Source: Candidatus Hebobacteria bacterium
GTDB taxonomy: Bacteria > Armatimonadota > Hebobacteria > Hebobacterales > Hebobacteraceae
Length of the DNA stretch: 24,125 nucleotides
Direction: 5' to 3'
Assembly: GCA_029821235.1 (NCBI GenBank)
Contig: JALGTT010000032.1
Location: 1 to 24,125 of the forward strand
In this document: positions 23,078-24,125 of the stretch, one piece after another
Position numbering within the stretch: position 1 is the stretch's first letter
Layout: each line of letters begins with the position of its first letter
Made by a program: the position numbers and the translations under genes
The notes under the pieces: model-generated
Told to the model about the DNA's origin: nothing
The model's input: the letters and a program-made list of their open reading frames with translations, nothing else
Database searches by the model: none

Positions 23078-23356
23078 TCATGTTTCGCGGCGCGGAATCA
23101 CTGTGTCCTTTGGCTCGATCGCGAGCACCCCCGACTTGTTCACGGCCAGCACCTCGAACTCGCCGGTGAGGTGGGCCTCCTGCCCCTCCAGCCGATACAA
23201 CCTGGCCTCTACCAGCGGAATGAATTGACGCTTGTCTTCTTCGATCTGCTGCAGCAGGCGTCGGTGGGCGAACTTCCAGGCCTTCCCCTCCACCCGCTGT
23301 CCCGCCAGGTGGACAGAGACAGGCACGAATCCCTCGTACTCCTCGGTCACAGACAT
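23078..23356 (-). CDS. Small conserved-looking protein of unknown function
   Basis: This is a 92-residue soluble protein starting MSVTEEYEGFVPVSVHLAG. The order of predicted strands, with a helical KFAHRRLLQQIEEDKRQFI and a final LAVNKSGVLAIEPKD, suggests a compact beta-rich domain. The ending FEVLAVNKSGVLAIEP recalls small domains (possibly of the DUF6812 type) that bind or scaffold without catalysis; this is memory-based and unconfirmed. The ATG at 23356 has AAAGGGTGAG upstream. A long open frame continues upstream but looks non-coding. The gene is divergent from the zinc-ribbon gene and precedes the MerR promoter. No signal peptide or membrane helix. Confidence 0.75.
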   Translation of the reverse strand: MSVTEEYEGFVPVSVHLAGQRVEGKAWKFAHRRLLQQIEEDKRQFIPLVEARLYRLEGQEAHLTGEFEVLAVNKSGVLAIEPKDTVIPRRET

Positions 23357-23465
23357 GGTCTCACCCTTTCTCGCCGTTCTCTCCTCCCCCCTCTTCGTCA
23401 CCGCCAGGATTCCCGCCTGCCGGGAGCGAACCCACTCCGGGGTCCACAGAAATGGAGGCGATGGC

Positions 23466-24057
23466 ATGAAGTGCCCGCGGTGCGGCCGCACCCATGGGGC
23501 ATCCGGAATTCCCCTCTGCCCGGACTGTCAGGCCGAACTGTCTCAGGGGAGCTCGTCGGCCCGCCCACCACAGGCGACCTCCTTGAATATTGACCTGGCC
23601 CCGATATTTCGCGAGGCGCTTTCCTCCCGCCGGCCGGGGGAGGACCTGGACGAAGCGCTCCTGCGCGCGCTGAAGGCCCACCACCCGGAGCACGCGCTCG
23701 CTCTATTGCCGCCGCTCACTCGGGTGATCGAGACCGAGGCAGGCGGAGGCAGTCGCCCGTATCGCGCAAAGGGAGTCGGGGCTTCCCATCACCTTCCGAA
23801 CCTCGCACCACACCTCGCCCCCGCAGCGAGATGCCGACGGCACGACCATCTCCCTCACCGGCTCCACCGTGATCAACATCGACGGCAAGCGATACAACTC
23901 CCTCGACGAGGTGCCTCCCCATATGCGGGCCGCGGTGGAACGGGGGCTGCGGGAGGCGATGGATCGGGAGCGCGCGTCCGGCTCTCGCCGCGTCGGCTGC
24001 TCCATCGGCCCGCTGGTAGTGTTGTTGTGGCTGGTGGGGATGGTGGCACGCGGGTAG
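23466..24057 (+). pseudogene. Zinc-ribbon protein with C-terminal membrane helix, frame broken near 23742
   Basis: ATG 23466 has GGAGG seven bases upstream. The first part has a CxxC...CxxC zinc ribbon (MKCPRCGRTHGASGIPLCPDC), a disordered linker, and a helical stretch (LDEALLRALKAHHPEHALALL). The frame then loses coding character. The good coding sequence continues one frame over: VARIAQRESGLPITF, then ISLTGSTVINIDGKRYNSLDEV, then a hydrophobic tail (IGPLVVLLWLVGMVA) and stop at 24057. Removing one G in the GG at 23742-23743 restores a smooth helix (EAAEAVARIAQ). No named family recognised. The predicted product is tail-anchored with a cytoplasmic zinc ribbon. A real frameshift or a sequence error. 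Confidence 0.75.
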
Positions 24058-24081
24058 GCCGGGCAAGACAGTGAGACGCGA

Positions 24082-24114
24082 ACAGGACAGGCCGCCGCAG
24101 GCGGCCTGTCCTGT
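24082..24114 (+). terminator. Long perfect hairpin after the zinc-ribbon gene
   Basis: ACAGGACAGGCCGCC and GGCGGCCTGTCCTGT form a perfect 15-bp stem with a three-base loop, 24 bases after the stop. It is followed by AGTGATC on both readings with no T-tract, so it is terminator-like or a bidirectional barrier. Confidence 0.6.
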
Positions 24115-24125
24115 AGTGATCAAGT

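Noticed and set aside
1..24125. CRISPR arrays, tRNA or rRNA genes, insertion sequences, prophage or attachment sites
   Set aside because: None seen; the only exact tandem repeat is the 35-bp promoter duplication, and no transposase or integrase motif occurs.

Overview
The window is a GC-rich, tightly packed bacterial chromosome segment. It comes from a diderm, because it encodes a secretin (PilQ) and the PilM-N-O-P alignment complex. The sequence does not name the lineage. The combination of a DUF177-rpmF-plsX-fab cluster, a solo MglA GTPase, a DUF4388 protein and frequent TTG/GTG starts would suit a deep-branching diderm such as Armatimonadota or a relative; that is inference only. No tRNA, rRNA, CRISPR array or insertion sequence was seen.

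Left part (1-7168, minus strand). A classical type II fatty-acid and phospholipid cluster is transcribed leftward in the order DUF177 (YceD-like), rpmF, plsX, fabH, fabD, fabG, acpP, fabF, then a HAD phosphatase cut by the window edge. It is headed by a near-consensus sigma-70 promoter (TTGACA-17-TATGAT) lying in a 35-bp tandem duplication. Several genes overlap by 4-7 bases. acpP is flanked by longer gaps that hold GC-rich stem-loops. Three genes start with TTG and two with GTG.

Middle part (7634-19543, plus strand). A membrane protein with a degenerate repeat in its tail, an MglA-type GTPase and a DUF4388 (PATAN) protein lead into pilM-pilN-pilO-pilP-pilQ, which ends at a strong intrinsic terminator. 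pilB-pilT-pilC follow. The segment encodes the type IV pilus inner-membrane and motor machinery, the outer-membrane secretin and a probable polarity or motor-control module. No pilin gene is present. pilQ is broken by a one-base frameshift in this sequence.

Right part (19708-24125). A sigma-70-family factor is fused to a GGDEF-type domain whose active site is degenerate (TGDRF) but whose RxxD inhibitory-site motif is intact and correctly spaced. It is therefore a candidate sigma factor directly controlled by c-di-GMP, and the most interesting item here. Then come ychF and a MerR-type regulator (minus strand, the regulator with a very good sigma-70 promoter), a small unknown protein, and a zinc-ribbon membrane protein whose frame is broken by one extra base.

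The working model is inference: MglA/DUF4388 set pilus activity or polarity, PilB/PilT/PilC drive extension and retraction, and the sigma-GGDEF fusion links c-di-GMP to transcription of this or another surface programme.
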